Source: Hepatocystis sp. ex Piliocolobus tephrosceles (taxonomy: Eukaryota > Apicomplexa > Aconoidasida > Haemosporida > Plasmodiidae). From it: a stretch of 22,153 nt of DNA. The stretch covers positions 1 through 22,153 of the forward strand of contig CABPSV020000224.1 of NCBI GenBank assembly GCA_902459845.2. Direction: 5' to 3'. Below are positions 1 to 9,724 of this stretch, piece after piece (positions within the stretch are counted from its first letter, which is position 1; the number at the start of each line of letters is the position of its first letter). A program made the position numbers and the translations under genes. The notes under the pieces are model-generated. The model was not told where the DNA came from, did not search any database, and saw nothing but the letters and a program-made list of their open reading frames with translations.

Positions 1-1013
1 TTTAACAACATTATCGTCATATATTTTCTCAATAGAAGCACATTGTTTAACCCTATCTTTAACAGATAAGTTATCATAATTAAAGGCGTCCTCGTTAATG
101 TCTTTGATGGGGTTGTTAGCATCTTTGGTAGAGTTGTTAACGTCTTTGGTAGAGTTGTTAACGTCTTTGGTAGAGTTGTTAACGTCTTTGGTAGAGTTGT
201 TAACGTCTTTGGTAGAGTTGTTAACGTCTTTGGTAAAGTTGTTAACAGTGCTGGTAGAGTTATTAACAGTGCTGGTGATATTATCAACACTATCACTCGT
301 ATCAAAATTATTAACAGGTGCGATACAAGTAGCTGTTGTGGTGGCGCGTTTAGGTAGTATTAATTTATCATTATCACTATCTAACTGTTTTATGTTCTTA
401 TTTTCAATCTTATTATTTTCTTTATTATTTAAAATTTTTATTTCATTTTTATTTATATCAAAAAATATATTTTCTTTATTTCCTATTTCTTCTATATTGA
501 GATATAAATTTTCATTAATAATATTTTCTTTATTTTGTTCCTTACTTTTTACCACATTTGATATTTTCTCTTTTAAATATTGAAACCTGTTAAGTTTGTT
601 TCTATGCATTTGTGTACTTGGTATATATGTATTTATAGAAACCTTCTCCACATGTTGACCAGTATAAATAAACATGTCTGTAGTTGTTTTTTTTTCTTCA
701 TTGTCTCGATTGTCTTTTTCTGGTATATACTTTTCATCTCCTAACGATGCTAAATATTCAAAGCGACTGCAAAAGGAGGAGGGAGAAAACAAACATACAT
801 ACGTATATATACACACGCATATATACATATACGAACAATATTACATAAATACAAACAAGTGTTATTATTACTTGAATACATAAATAATAATAATAATAAA
901 TATATTTATTACTCTGATAAAATGAAAAAAAAAAAAAAAAAATGCAAAATATAAAAATAAGGATAAAAGCAATACATTATAGTTATTTACCTCTTTCTTT
1001 TATTGCTGATCAT
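1..1013 (-). CDS. Conserved-type Plasmodium protein of unknown function, N-terminal part (3' end outside window)
   Basis: I do not recognise this protein. Exon 1 is 1013-991 (MISNKRK plus two bases) and ends at an AG|GTAAAT donor. The intron is 990-767 and ends in TTTTGCAG. Exon 2 runs from 766 past position 1 with no stop. The split codon joins as AG+T (Ser), so phase is consistent. The joined protein begins MISNKRKSRFEYLASLGDEK, then a non-repetitive stretch with GQHVEKVSINTYIPSTQ, then Asn/Glu/Lys-rich sequence. Nine 7-residue repeats (consensus VNNSTKD) follow, encoded at 288-100, and a unique tail continues to the edge. No signal peptide or membrane segment is visible. If the tiny exon is wrong, the next in-frame Met is in TTTDMFIY in exon 2. 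The gene is divergent from the COPI-associated gene across 4.6 kb. The gene is well supported by the open frame and repeats; its function is unknown. Confidence 0.82.
100..288 (-). repeat. 21-bp in-frame minisatellite (VNNSTKD heptads)
   Basis: Nine consecutive 21-bp units lie inside the unknown minus-strand gene. The five units at 142-246 are nearly identical on the plus strand (GTC TTT GGT AGA GTT GTT AAC). Units at both ends are diverged, for example AGTGCTGGT variants at 247-288. On the coding strand they give VNNSTKD heptads grading into VNNSTST. The repeat keeps the reading frame, so it is translated and prone to unit-number change. Confidence 0.95.
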
Positions 1014-1358
1014 ATTTGATTTATTCTGTAATTTTTAAAATGGTACAAAAAAAAAAAAAAAAAAAAAAAAAAAATGTAAAACGATGTAAAATACATTATT
1101 ATTTTTAATAAAGAAAGAACAACCAAATAATAAAAATTATTTGAATTAAAATGAAAGTTAAATTTATAAGATAAAAAACTGAGAAAAACATAGGGAGACA
1201 TAAAGATGAAAACATTTAAACAAGCCATTGTGAAAATAATGGGTAAACATATGTGAAAAGTAACAAGTAACATACATTTGGTAGTGTCCACTGGTTATTC
1301 CTATATAATGTATCGTTGTCATTATTCATTATTTTTACATCATACATAGGCTAAGTTG

Positions 1359-1403
<45 letters not shown>

Positions 1404-1620
1404 TTATTTTTCTCCTGTAAAAACTAAACTTTTAAATAACATAAAAAAAAAAAAAAAAATTAAATGTTTTGTAACTAAAATAAAAAATTAAAAAAAAAAT
1501 TATAAGGAAATGTTCCCATTTTAGTGGGTTTGAATAAAGTGTCTACAAAAAAAATTAAAAAATACATATATATACATGTATATACCACCTAGCTTCATTT
1601 TTGAGATCATATATATGTAC

Positions 1621-1662
1621 TTATATACATGTACTTATATACATGTACTTATATACATATAC
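1621..1662. repeat. 14-bp tandem repeat, three copies
   Basis: Three abutting units of TTATATACATGTAC are present, the third with one change, and a degraded fourth follows. The unit contains the palindromic core GTACAT/ATGTAC. It is noncoding, within the divergent intergenic region. Confidence 0.9.
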
Positions 1663-2519
1663 TTATACATATAAACATAATTTTTATACACATAACAAAT
1701 TGTATCATTTTGACCCATATATGTATTTATAACATAAGAATATTAAAAAAGGTAAAAACTTGTAAAGTAAAACACATTAATGTAATAGGAAAAGGTAAGA
1801 AAAAAAAAAATATATACACGTTCTTCAAACTTAAAACTCCTGGTGTTTCTTAAAATTTTTTTGCTTCACATTATGTATGTACATATACATATATGTACTT
1901 GTACATATACAGACACGATAAGTACACATAAATTCATGTAATTATATGTTATATACGTTATATATATATATATATATTTTATTTAATATATGTATATAGA
2001 TTTATACATATGGAATATTTGGGGTTGTCAGATTTTGTTACAAAAATTTAATTCCATTTTGTGTTTTTACTTACCTATCTTTTATTCTAGCTAGGTACAT
2101 ATATGTATATATAAATATATAGAGATAGAGTTCATCAACAATAATAGCGCTTAACAAATATTTTCCTTAAATATATTGTTTCAATTTGTTTTTTTCCTCT
2201 TTTTCTTTTTTTTTTCGTTTTTTTTTGTTTTTTTCGTTTTATTCTTTTTTTCTTTTTTTTCTTTTTTTTCTTTTTTTCTTTTTTTCTTTTTTTCCCTTTT
2301 AAAATGTTATTTTATAATAAAGGAAGAATTAGAGCTGTTATAAATTATCACTTCAATAACGTCATTATTTTATTTTATTTATTTTTTTTTTTTTTATTTT
2401 ACAAAAACAAATAAACATAAATTTATATAGTTCTTTAAAATATGGTATAATTTTTACTACGTTTTTATTAATTTTATTTTACGAGCTAACTAATTTGATG
2501 TGAGTAAAAAAAAAAAACT

Positions 2520-2739
2520 GAAAAAAACAATAATAAAAAAAATAACAAAAAAAAATAACAAAAAAAAATAACAAAAAAAAATAACAAAAAAAAATAACAA
2601 AAAAAAATAACAAAAAAAAATAACAAAAAAAAAAAACAAAAAAAAATAACAAAAAAAAATAACAAAAAAAAAAAAAAAAAAAACAAAAAAAATAACAAAA
2701 AAAATAACAAAAAAAATAACAAAAAAAAAAAAAAAAAAA
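2520..2739. repeat. A-rich tandem repeat, about 220 bp
   Basis: Roughly fifteen to twenty units of AATAAC followed by seven or more A are arranged in tandem, interrupted by longer A runs and ending in a run of A at 2720-2739. The plus strand is almost free of G and C apart from one C per unit. The opposite strand gives a meaningless Phe-rich open frame. Confidence 0.9.
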
Positions 2740-4164
2740 TGTTGATTACTTCAAGTTAGCAAGTGATAACTTTATAACATTTTATTTTAATTAAGTCAAT
2801 AAAATTTAAAAATTGTATATATATTTGAAATATATACAAAAATAAAATATACATATATTTTTCAATCAGCATTAGAAGTGAATATTTTTAAAATGAAGGA
2901 AAAAAAATAAAAAAAAGGCTTTACAAGGGAAATTAATTTAAAAAAAAAGGTATTGTTGTAATGTACTTAGTTTGTGTTTTGCATATATATATATATATAT
3001 TAGGTTGTTATTAATTTTAATTTATATCATTTTGAATGTTGTACATTTTTATGAATTTTTTTATTAAAAAATAAAGTGATTATATATTGACCTATTTTTA
3101 AATACTATTTTCATAGTAGTTTTTGTAACTTGTACGCAATATATATATGTATATATAAGCTGATACATACTGCTTAATGCATATTTGTGTTCAGGAATGA
3201 TTCGTAACTACATATAATCATTTCCGTTTACTTTGTTTGATTTTAAATATATGTTTTTTTTTTTTCTAAAGCTGAGCACATTTTTTTTTATATGAACACA
3301 TTTTTAAATAATTTGTTTAAATTGTTAAGAACAAATAAAAAAAAAAATAGAACTACTATATAAAAAAACTAAAAAGATTTGTTTAAACGTTAATAAATAA
3401 AGTAGATTTAATAATGTTTTTTTTTTTTTTTTTTTTTAATGTGTTTTTGAAATAACATGTAAACTTAAAAAAATGTTGTTTAATATCAAACGTTTGGTGA
3501 ATTATACATTTATGTACCAATGGTTGTATGTATATTAACTAAGCAGTATTCATTTTTTCCGAATAATTTAAAATATTTGAAAAAAATAAATTTTGACATT
3601 ATTGCAATTTGTATATCCATAAATACATACATATATATATATATATGTTTATTTATTTCTACCCTTTTTTATGCGTTGTATAAATTAAAAAAAAAAAGAT
3701 AAATAAATAAGACTTATGAATAAAATATACATACACGAATATAGAAACTTATATTGTCTAATTTTTTACTTTTTTTATTATTTTTCAGTTGAACATATTT
3801 TCTTATGAGCATTTTATTTTTTAGTTAAAAAATTAAAATACTTTCTATTTTTTTTTTATTTGATTAACCCGTTAATTCTATACATATATTACAATTTAAA
3901 ATAAGTAGCACCTAAAAAGTAGATTAGTGATTCAAAATTAAAATTTAAAGCAATTTGTTTTATAAGGAGATTAATTTTAAAAATATACATATATATAAAC
4001 GTTTACGTGCGTGTATATGCATTTTTTTTTCTCTTGTTTTTGATGGTGTGTACGAATGTTATAATGTGCAATGAATTTAAAATAATTGCTAATTTAATTT
4101 AAATAATTTTGGTAAAATATTACGTCTAATATTAATGCACTTGATAATTTATATTTAACACAAC

Positions 4165-4195
<31 letters not shown>

Positions 4196-4574
4196 TTGTT
4201 TGTTCTATTTCATTATATCATAAATTCGTTCAAATGTTTGTTTTATTTTTTTAGTTAATTTTTTTTTTTTTTTATGTTAAAAATTAGAAAACACACAGAA
4301 TGTGTAGAGTAAGTAAAAATTGTATGTATAAAGGAACAATTACGCATTATTCATAAAAACGACATTTAAAAATAAAAAAAAAAATAATATGTTTTTAAAC
4401 ACTGATTCTATTAAACACACTGCACAATATTATAGTAGTATGGTAAAATTGTGTATTGGTAAAAATTATAAAACATTAAATTTGTAATTAATAAAAATAT
4501 ACATATATACATATATATTTATAATATTTTATGTTACAAATGTTTTAATTTGTCAAATGTGTGCATTATATTAT

Positions 4575-4591
4575 AAATATTTATACATATT

Positions 4592-4622
<31 letters not shown>

Positions 4623-4660
4623 TTATATATATTATATATATATATATTTATACATATATT

Positions 4661-4695
<35 letters not shown>

Positions 4696-4722
4696 TTTAT
4701 ATATATATTTTATATATATATT
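4575..4722. repeat. TA-rich alternating tract
   Basis: About 150 bp are composed almost only of TATATA runs separated by TTTA or TTTTA, with a single C in TACATA near 4650. This is typical of low-melting spacer DNA in Plasmodium; no unit is strictly periodic. Confidence 0.85.
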
Positions 4723-5118
4723 AATTCCTCCCATAAATAGCACCTTTCGAAAATTAAAAAAAAATTCAATTTTTTTTTATTTTTAAATATACAAAACATA
4801 GGAAGTTACGTATTGTTTTTTTTTTTTATTATTTGTTTATTTTCCTTCAACATAATAACCATGTGTTTTCTCTGTAGTATAAAACGTACATAATATAACT
4901 GTCTTTTACATAGGTTTATATAATACTTATAACGCAAATGTTAAAAAAAAAATAGAAAATTGTTAAAAAATAAAAGAAAATATCACAAAAGAAATGAGAG
5001 GAAAAAAGAAAAAAAAAAAAAAAGAAAAAAAAAGTAATAACATTGTAGTTTAATAAAATTTCTATGTTCTTTTTCACATTTTATATATTATATATTTACG
5101 TTTTATATTTTACATTTT

Positions 5119-5190
5119 ACGTTTTTTTTATATTTTACGTTTTTTTTATATTTTACGTTTTTTTTATATTTTACGTTTTTTTTATATTTT
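5119..5190. repeat. 18-bp tandem repeat, four copies
   Basis: Four exact copies of ACGTTTTTTTTATATTTT start at 5119, 5137, 5155 and 5173. A diverged fifth unit (ATGTTTT...) starts at 5191. The array lies about 440-510 bp upstream of the COPI-associated gene's start codon. Confidence 0.95.
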
Positions 5191-5254
5191 ATGTTTTTTT
5201 TTTTTTTTTAATTTAATTATTAGTAAAAGTTTTATTCAAAGCAAATAGGAAATA

Positions 5255-5257
<3 letters not shown>

Positions 5258-5306
<49 letters not shown>
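5258..5306. repeat. Poly(A) run of 49 bases
   Basis: This uninterrupted A run is the longest pure homopolymer in the window. It sits about 320 bp upstream of the COPI-associated start codon. Such poly(dA:dT) runs often mark nucleosome-poor promoters in Plasmodium; that role is inferred here. Confidence 0.95.
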
Positions 5307-5311
<5 letters not shown>

Positions 5312-5628
5312 ATGCATAGAAAACGTATAAATAAAATATATCAATTTATACTTAAATATATTATATGTATATGTATATACATTGATTAAACGATACTACT
5401 AACATTTTTAGTTAATTTGTTTGCATAAATTTTAAGTTATTTTGGTTTATTATTTATTTTTTTTATTATTTTTTGGACATCGTGCGAAATTATTGAAAAA
5501 ATATATGTCTCATTAAGTATATATATTGTACTCGCCGCTTATATTTTACATACCTCATATATCACATAAGTTGTATATATAACACACTAGAAGATATAAA
5601 CTAAATAATAAACGAAACATAAATAAAA

Positions 5629-6372
5629 ATGGATTCAGGTAAAAAAATAAAATAAAATTAAGCATGCACAAGAAATTATTGCATGTAAAACATATAACCA
5701 CACACACTTATATGTGTATACGTAATAATGGAAGTGTCATAAATGATAATATGCTTTAAAACTAATGTACAATCATACACACATAAATATATATATATAT
5801 ATATATATAAACACGTATGTGTAACATATGTGGTACGTACATGGTAAAATAATTGAAATAGAATAAAATAAAATGTGTATTTATTTAAAGCTACCATGTA
5901 ATATCATTCCTTTACATTCTTGTAAAAACAAATATTTATTTTTTCGAAAGTACTTTATGTATATGTACATATAACTATTTGTTTATTGAATTAATGCAAC
6001 AATTAAAACAGATAAAACAATTTTTTTTGTTACTTATTTTATGTCTATAAATCTAGACTTAAAACAAAAGAAAAAAAAATGTGATTGTTCTATTTTTTTT
6101 TTTTTTTTATTTTTTTTATTATAGAGTATCAAAATTTATTAAATGGAAAAGAAAGAGAGGAGGAAACAAATGGAACTCATATAGCTGAGAAAGTCGAAAA
6201 GGGTGGTGAAACAGTTGAAAATACATTGATGAAATTAAATGTAAGATATCAAACTTTATTTTTTTCATCTGGTGTCATGACTGTTTTTTGTGGTATCATC
6301 TCATTACTAGAATCGATCAGATATTTTTATTTCACTAACTTTATCGTTTCAACCTTTTTAATGTAAGTGCTT

Positions 6373-6412
<40 letters not shown>

Positions 6413-6927
6413 GTTTTGTATAAAATCTTTGTATACAAACCATGTGTGTGTGTGTATGCATGGATGTATGTGTGCATATACTAAGTTATGTTTGTGTAGT
6501 TTATTTTTTTTTTATAATATTACATTGTCTGTTTCATTGATTCGTGAGTTTTATGTTTTTAAAAAGAAGTATCACAAATTATATAAAGTAAATTGCACGA
6601 GTTTTAATAAAACCTAGCTATGCAATTATTTATTTTAACAAACTTTTGAAAAATGTTTAGAACTATGGGATTAATAATGATGATTTTAGATACACCAGGT
6701 ACACCCCGGTGGGCTGCGAAACATAGAATTATGATAAGAAAATACATAAAATTTTTAACAAGACTAACGGGAAAGGCAGTATGGTTTTTCTTTCTAGGTT
6801 AGGAAAGGAATGTGAATGCATATGTACACATATGTGCCACTTAAAAAAAAAAAACAATGAAAAATAATACATATATATGTTTATATTCTACTACATGTTT
6901 TTTATTCATTGTAAAATATATTGTTAG

Positions 6928-7008
<81 letters not shown>

Positions 7009-7551
7009 CACATTGATGTATATGCAATTGTACATTTTCACATTCATTGATTTTGCTTTATGTTATGTTATCTTATCTTATCTTGCTCTTCTCTACTTTA
7101 ATTTTATTTTATTTTATTTTATTTATTTTTTTTTTTTTTGGGAACAGGCTCTATTTCATGCTTAAACTTATGGCCACAAGCAAAAAAAGTTACCTTTTTT
7201 AGATCATTTTGGGTAACATTATGCAGCACATTTATTTTGGCTGTTTCAGTTGTTGGATTTTTAATAGGTTTAAGGAAATCCTTAAGATTAGAAAAGTTAA
7301 AAAAAACTATTAAATTAGTTTCTAAAGGTGCTTATATTGATTGTTATAGAAAATATAGTGTTGCAGACCCAGATCATGGAATGCAATTTGAAGAATTTAA
7401 CAGAATGTGCTCAGATCACACAAACGGTTATATATATTTTGATTTTTTGGATTTATTTATTATTTTTAATGCTTTAGATGAACACCAGAAATGTTCAATA
7501 AATGAAAGAGAGTTTTTGGAATGGATAAATGGGCCAGTAACATACTTATGA
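5629..7551 (+). CDS. COPI-associated (Tvp15-like) membrane protein with C-terminal EF-hand-like pair
   Basis: Exons are 5629-5638, 6125-6362, 6661-6797 and 7148-7551, giving 262 residues. Split codons join as G|AG (Glu), AT|A (Ile) and G|GC (Gly). All introns are GT-AG: GTAAAA/TTATAG, GTAAGT/GTTTAG and GTTAGG/AACAG. An acidic N-terminus precedes four hydrophobic segments near residues 47-67, 73-92, 122-138 and 148-170. The short polar link DTPGTPRWAAKHR lies after the second. This layout matches the COPI-associated family (yeast Tvp15), small Golgi proteins that co-localise with COPI coats. The C-terminal 70 residues look like a degenerate EF-hand pair: VADPDHGMQFEEF (200-212) and DEHQKCSINERE (239-250). 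The second keeps loop positions 1, 8 and 12. Calcium binding is uncertain because position 3, 5 and 6 residues are poor. The family call is from overall resemblance without alignment. Confidence 0.85.
6927..7006 (+). repeat. (GTT)17 microsatellite followed by a T run, in intron 3
   Basis: Seventeen GTT triplets (6927-6977) merge into a run of about 31 T (6976-7006) inside the third intron of the COPI-associated gene, about 140 bp before the acceptor. Apparent poly-Cys and poly-Gln frames here are artefacts of the repeat. Length variation between isolates is expected. Confidence 0.95.
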
Positions 7552-7699
7552 AAATTATACATGTATAAGTACGCGTGAACATAATTTTGCATAACACTAT
7601 ACATGCACCTACATTTATATATATATTACATCTTTATATATTTACAACAAAATGGAATAATAGTAAAAATAAAATTAAACATATGATTAATATATATCC

Positions 7700-7701
<2 letters not shown>

Positions 7702-7775
<74 letters not shown>
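7702..7775. repeat. (AT)37 dinucleotide repeat
   Basis: An uninterrupted AT dinucleotide run of 74 bp lies about 150 bp beyond the COPI-associated stop codon, ending at a GCATGCACGT segment. It is self-complementary and can extrude as a hairpin. Confidence 0.95.
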
Positions 7776-7778
<3 letters not shown>

Positions 7779-8090
7779 TGCACGTATGTACGTTTGTGTG
7801 TTATTTATATATATGATAAGCTTTATGTGGCAAAATATACATTTTTTTTATCTTACAAAAAAAAAAAAAAGATATATATAAAATACAAAGCATTTCTTTG
7901 AGAAAATAAGGTGTAGCTAATTATAGAATATAACAGCTAACTTTTCTTTTTTTTTCATTTTTTCCCCTATTTTTTTTCCACTTTTTTTCCATGTTTTTCT
8001 TTTTTTTTTAATTAAAAATATTTAAAGTTAAATAATAAATGAATTAAAACAATAATATGATATATACGGTCATATCATTGTGAAAGCTCC

Positions 8091-8093
<3 letters not shown>

Positions 8094-8132
<39 letters not shown>
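8094..8132. repeat. C10-A29 compound homopolymer tract
   Basis: Ten C (8094-8103) are followed directly by 29 A (8104-8132), preceded by CTCCCCT. On the minus strand this reads as a T run, G10, then AGGGGAG. It is by far the longest G/C run in the window. Confidence 0.95.
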
Positions 8133-8135
<3 letters not shown>

Positions 8136-8210
8136 CATTTTTTAAAGCAAAATATACCCATTTAATCAATTTAACCATATGATCAGGTCAGTTTAGCCAA
8201 TATAATCATT

Positions 8211-8240
8211 TTCAAACAGTTTCAAACAGTTTCAAACAGT
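8211..8240. repeat. 10-bp tandem repeat, three copies
   Basis: Three perfect copies of TTCAAACAGT are followed by a diverged TTCAATCATT. The array is noncoding, in the convergent spacer. Confidence 0.95.
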
Positions 8241-8280
8241 TTCAATCATTTTTAATCTTTTTTTTTTTTTTTTTTCTTTT

Positions 8281-8380
8281 TTTTTTACGTTTTATATTTA
8301 TTTTTTATGTTTTATATTTATTTTTTATGTTATATATTTATTTTTTATGTTATATATTTATTTTTTATGTTATATATTTA
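8281..8380. repeat. 20-bp tandem repeat, five copies
   Basis: Five 20-bp units are present. The last three are identical (TTTTTTATGTTATATATTTA); the first two differ by one or two bases (ACG for ATG, and TTTAT for TATAT). It is noncoding, in the convergent spacer. Confidence 0.95.
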
Positions 8381-8863
8381 CTTTGTACGTATGAAATATT
8401 TGAAAGATAATTTTCAAAATTTGAGAAAGTAAAAAAGAACACCATAAAAAAAAAAGATACAACATATAATTTAAAGAACAAATTAAAGTTTACACAGTAT
8501 TACACGTATATACATGTGTATATAACAGTATTATATATATATATATATATACACGTGTAAATTTCAATTTAATAAGGACAAAGAATTAAGTCTCGGTATT
8601 GTAATAATTAATCTTTCTTGTTAACCATTTTATTAGTGCACTACTTATAATGAATTTGTTCTTTCAACATATGCTTTTACTTAATATACTTTTAAAATCA
8701 GGCAATATATATATTTTTTTTTTTTAAAAACCAAAAGAAATAAAAAAAAAAATAGCAGATAATATTATTAATTGTAATACAATTATTTTTTAAATTATAA
8801 ATTAAATTTGTCTATTAGGTTTTAATTTAAAAAAAAATGAAAAATAAAAAAAAAAAAAATGCT

Positions 8864-8940
8864 ACGTAGATACATACGTAGATACATAGGCACATACGTA
8901 GATACATACGTAGATACATACGTAGATACATACATAAATA
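8864..8940. repeat. 12-bp tandem repeat, about six units
   Basis: Imperfect units of ACGTAGATACAT occur, one interrupted by AGGCACAT, grading into ATACATAC. The array lies 170-240 bp beyond the L28 stop codon. The minus strand encodes a spurious Tyr/Val/Cys-rich frame. Confidence 0.85.
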
Positions 8941-8981
8941 CATACATGGATGCATACATATGTTATTTCATACATATATGA

Positions 8982-9012
<31 letters not shown>

Positions 9013-9104
9013 CTTCCTATAAGTTCAATCATACAGATGAGCGAGTTTAAAAATGTTCTCAACAAATATATGTATTATATGCATATATTTTAACAACATA
9101 TTGT

Positions 9105-9338
9105 TCAGTTATTTTCCTTTGGTTTAATATTATGTAACTTGGATAATCGTACAAATTTAACCATTAACATTTTTTTTTGTTTTGTACTCAATTTTTTACC
9201 ATGTGTTTCAAGTAATTTTTCAGCTGCTTGTTTATTACGTACTCTGAACTTCTGATTTGTAAATTTACTAAAAAAAAGGGAAACGTGTATGTATATGTAA
9301 ATGTGTATGTACATGCAGGTTATGTACATAAACGTGTG

Positions 9339-9369
<31 letters not shown>

Positions 9370-9681
9370 CAATACTATGTACTAATACTAAGATTAACGA
9401 TAAATACAAAATAATTAAATCATATGATATATAACTACATACATATTAATCAGATAATACATATAAACTATTTTATACACTTAATATATTATATTTTTTT
9501 TTATTTTTTTTTTTTGCAACTACCATTTTCCTTCTACTTTAGCATGTAAATATACTCTGCCTGCGTTGAAAACAAAATCAACATTATTGTTCGATACCAA
9601 GCCTAAAATAAAAAAAAATAAAAAAAGCATGTATATATACATATATATTGCCATAAAACGTGTTTTTGTTAACATTAATAG

Positions 9682-9724
<43 letters not shown>

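Larger units (their letters stand above)
1014..5628. other. 4.6-kb divergent intergenic region
   Basis: This lies between the 5' ends of the unknown minus-strand gene and the plus-strand COPI-associated gene, so it must hold both promoters and 5' UTRs. All open frames here are short and made of Phe/Lys/Tyr/Ile runs from A/T homopolymers or (TA)n, and I see no convincing exon. The segment at 1200-1320 is more complex and could be 5' UTR. Contents include (TA)n at 1363-1399, a 14-bp repeat at 1621-1662, a T-rich block at 2187-2300, A-rich AATAAC repeats at 2520-2739, alternating TA/TTTA sequence at 4575-4722, an 18-bp repeat at 5119-5190 and A49 at 5258-5306. No tRNA-like fold was recognised by eye. 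Confidence 0.7.
7552..9104. other. Convergent intergenic region between COPI-associated gene and L28
   Basis: This region holds the 3' UTRs of two converging genes. I see no coding sequence: open frames are TA-repeat (Ile-Tyr) or Tyr/Val/Cys repeats from a 12-bp array. Repeats are (TA)37 at 7702-7775, C10-A29 at 8094-8132, a 10-bp repeat at 8211-8240, a 20-bp repeat at 8281-8380 and a 12-bp repeat at 8864-8940. The stretch 8580-8830 has ordinary AT-rich sequence without a recognised element. Confidence 0.75.

Noticed and set aside
98..583. Plus-strand open frame with SLVELLT repeats
   Set aside because: It is the antisense of the 21-bp VNNSTKD array and its flank. The minus-strand frame is open across the whole segment, has a proper acceptor and a phase-matched first exon, and gives typical Plasmodium composition.
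1010..1291. Minus-strand Phe-rich open frame overlapping the first exon of gene 1
   Set aside because: It contains a Phe run from a T homopolymer and is in a different frame from the ATG 1013 exon. It has no recognisable protein features; the segment is more likely 5' UTR.
2486..2722. Minus-strand Phe/Leu open frame resembling a membrane protein
   Set aside because: It is entirely a translation of the A-rich AATAAC repeat; no non-repetitive sequence is present.
4560..4722. Candidate centromere core
   Set aside because: The near-pure AT tract is only about 150 bp, far shorter than the kilobase-scale AT-rich cores of Plasmodium centromeres.
6841..7165. Poly-Gln/poly-Lys (minus) and poly-Cys/poly-Phe (plus) open frames
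   Set aside because: Both translate the (GTT)17 and T-run microsatellite inside intron 3 of the COPI-associated gene.
8281..8380. CRISPR-like regularly spaced repeats
   Set aside because: Units abut without unique spacers and the organism is eukaryotic; these and the other arrays are minisatellites.
8864..9065. Minus-strand frame with Tyr-Val-Cys-Ile repeats
   Set aside because: The 12-bp tandem repeat explains it; there is no other support.
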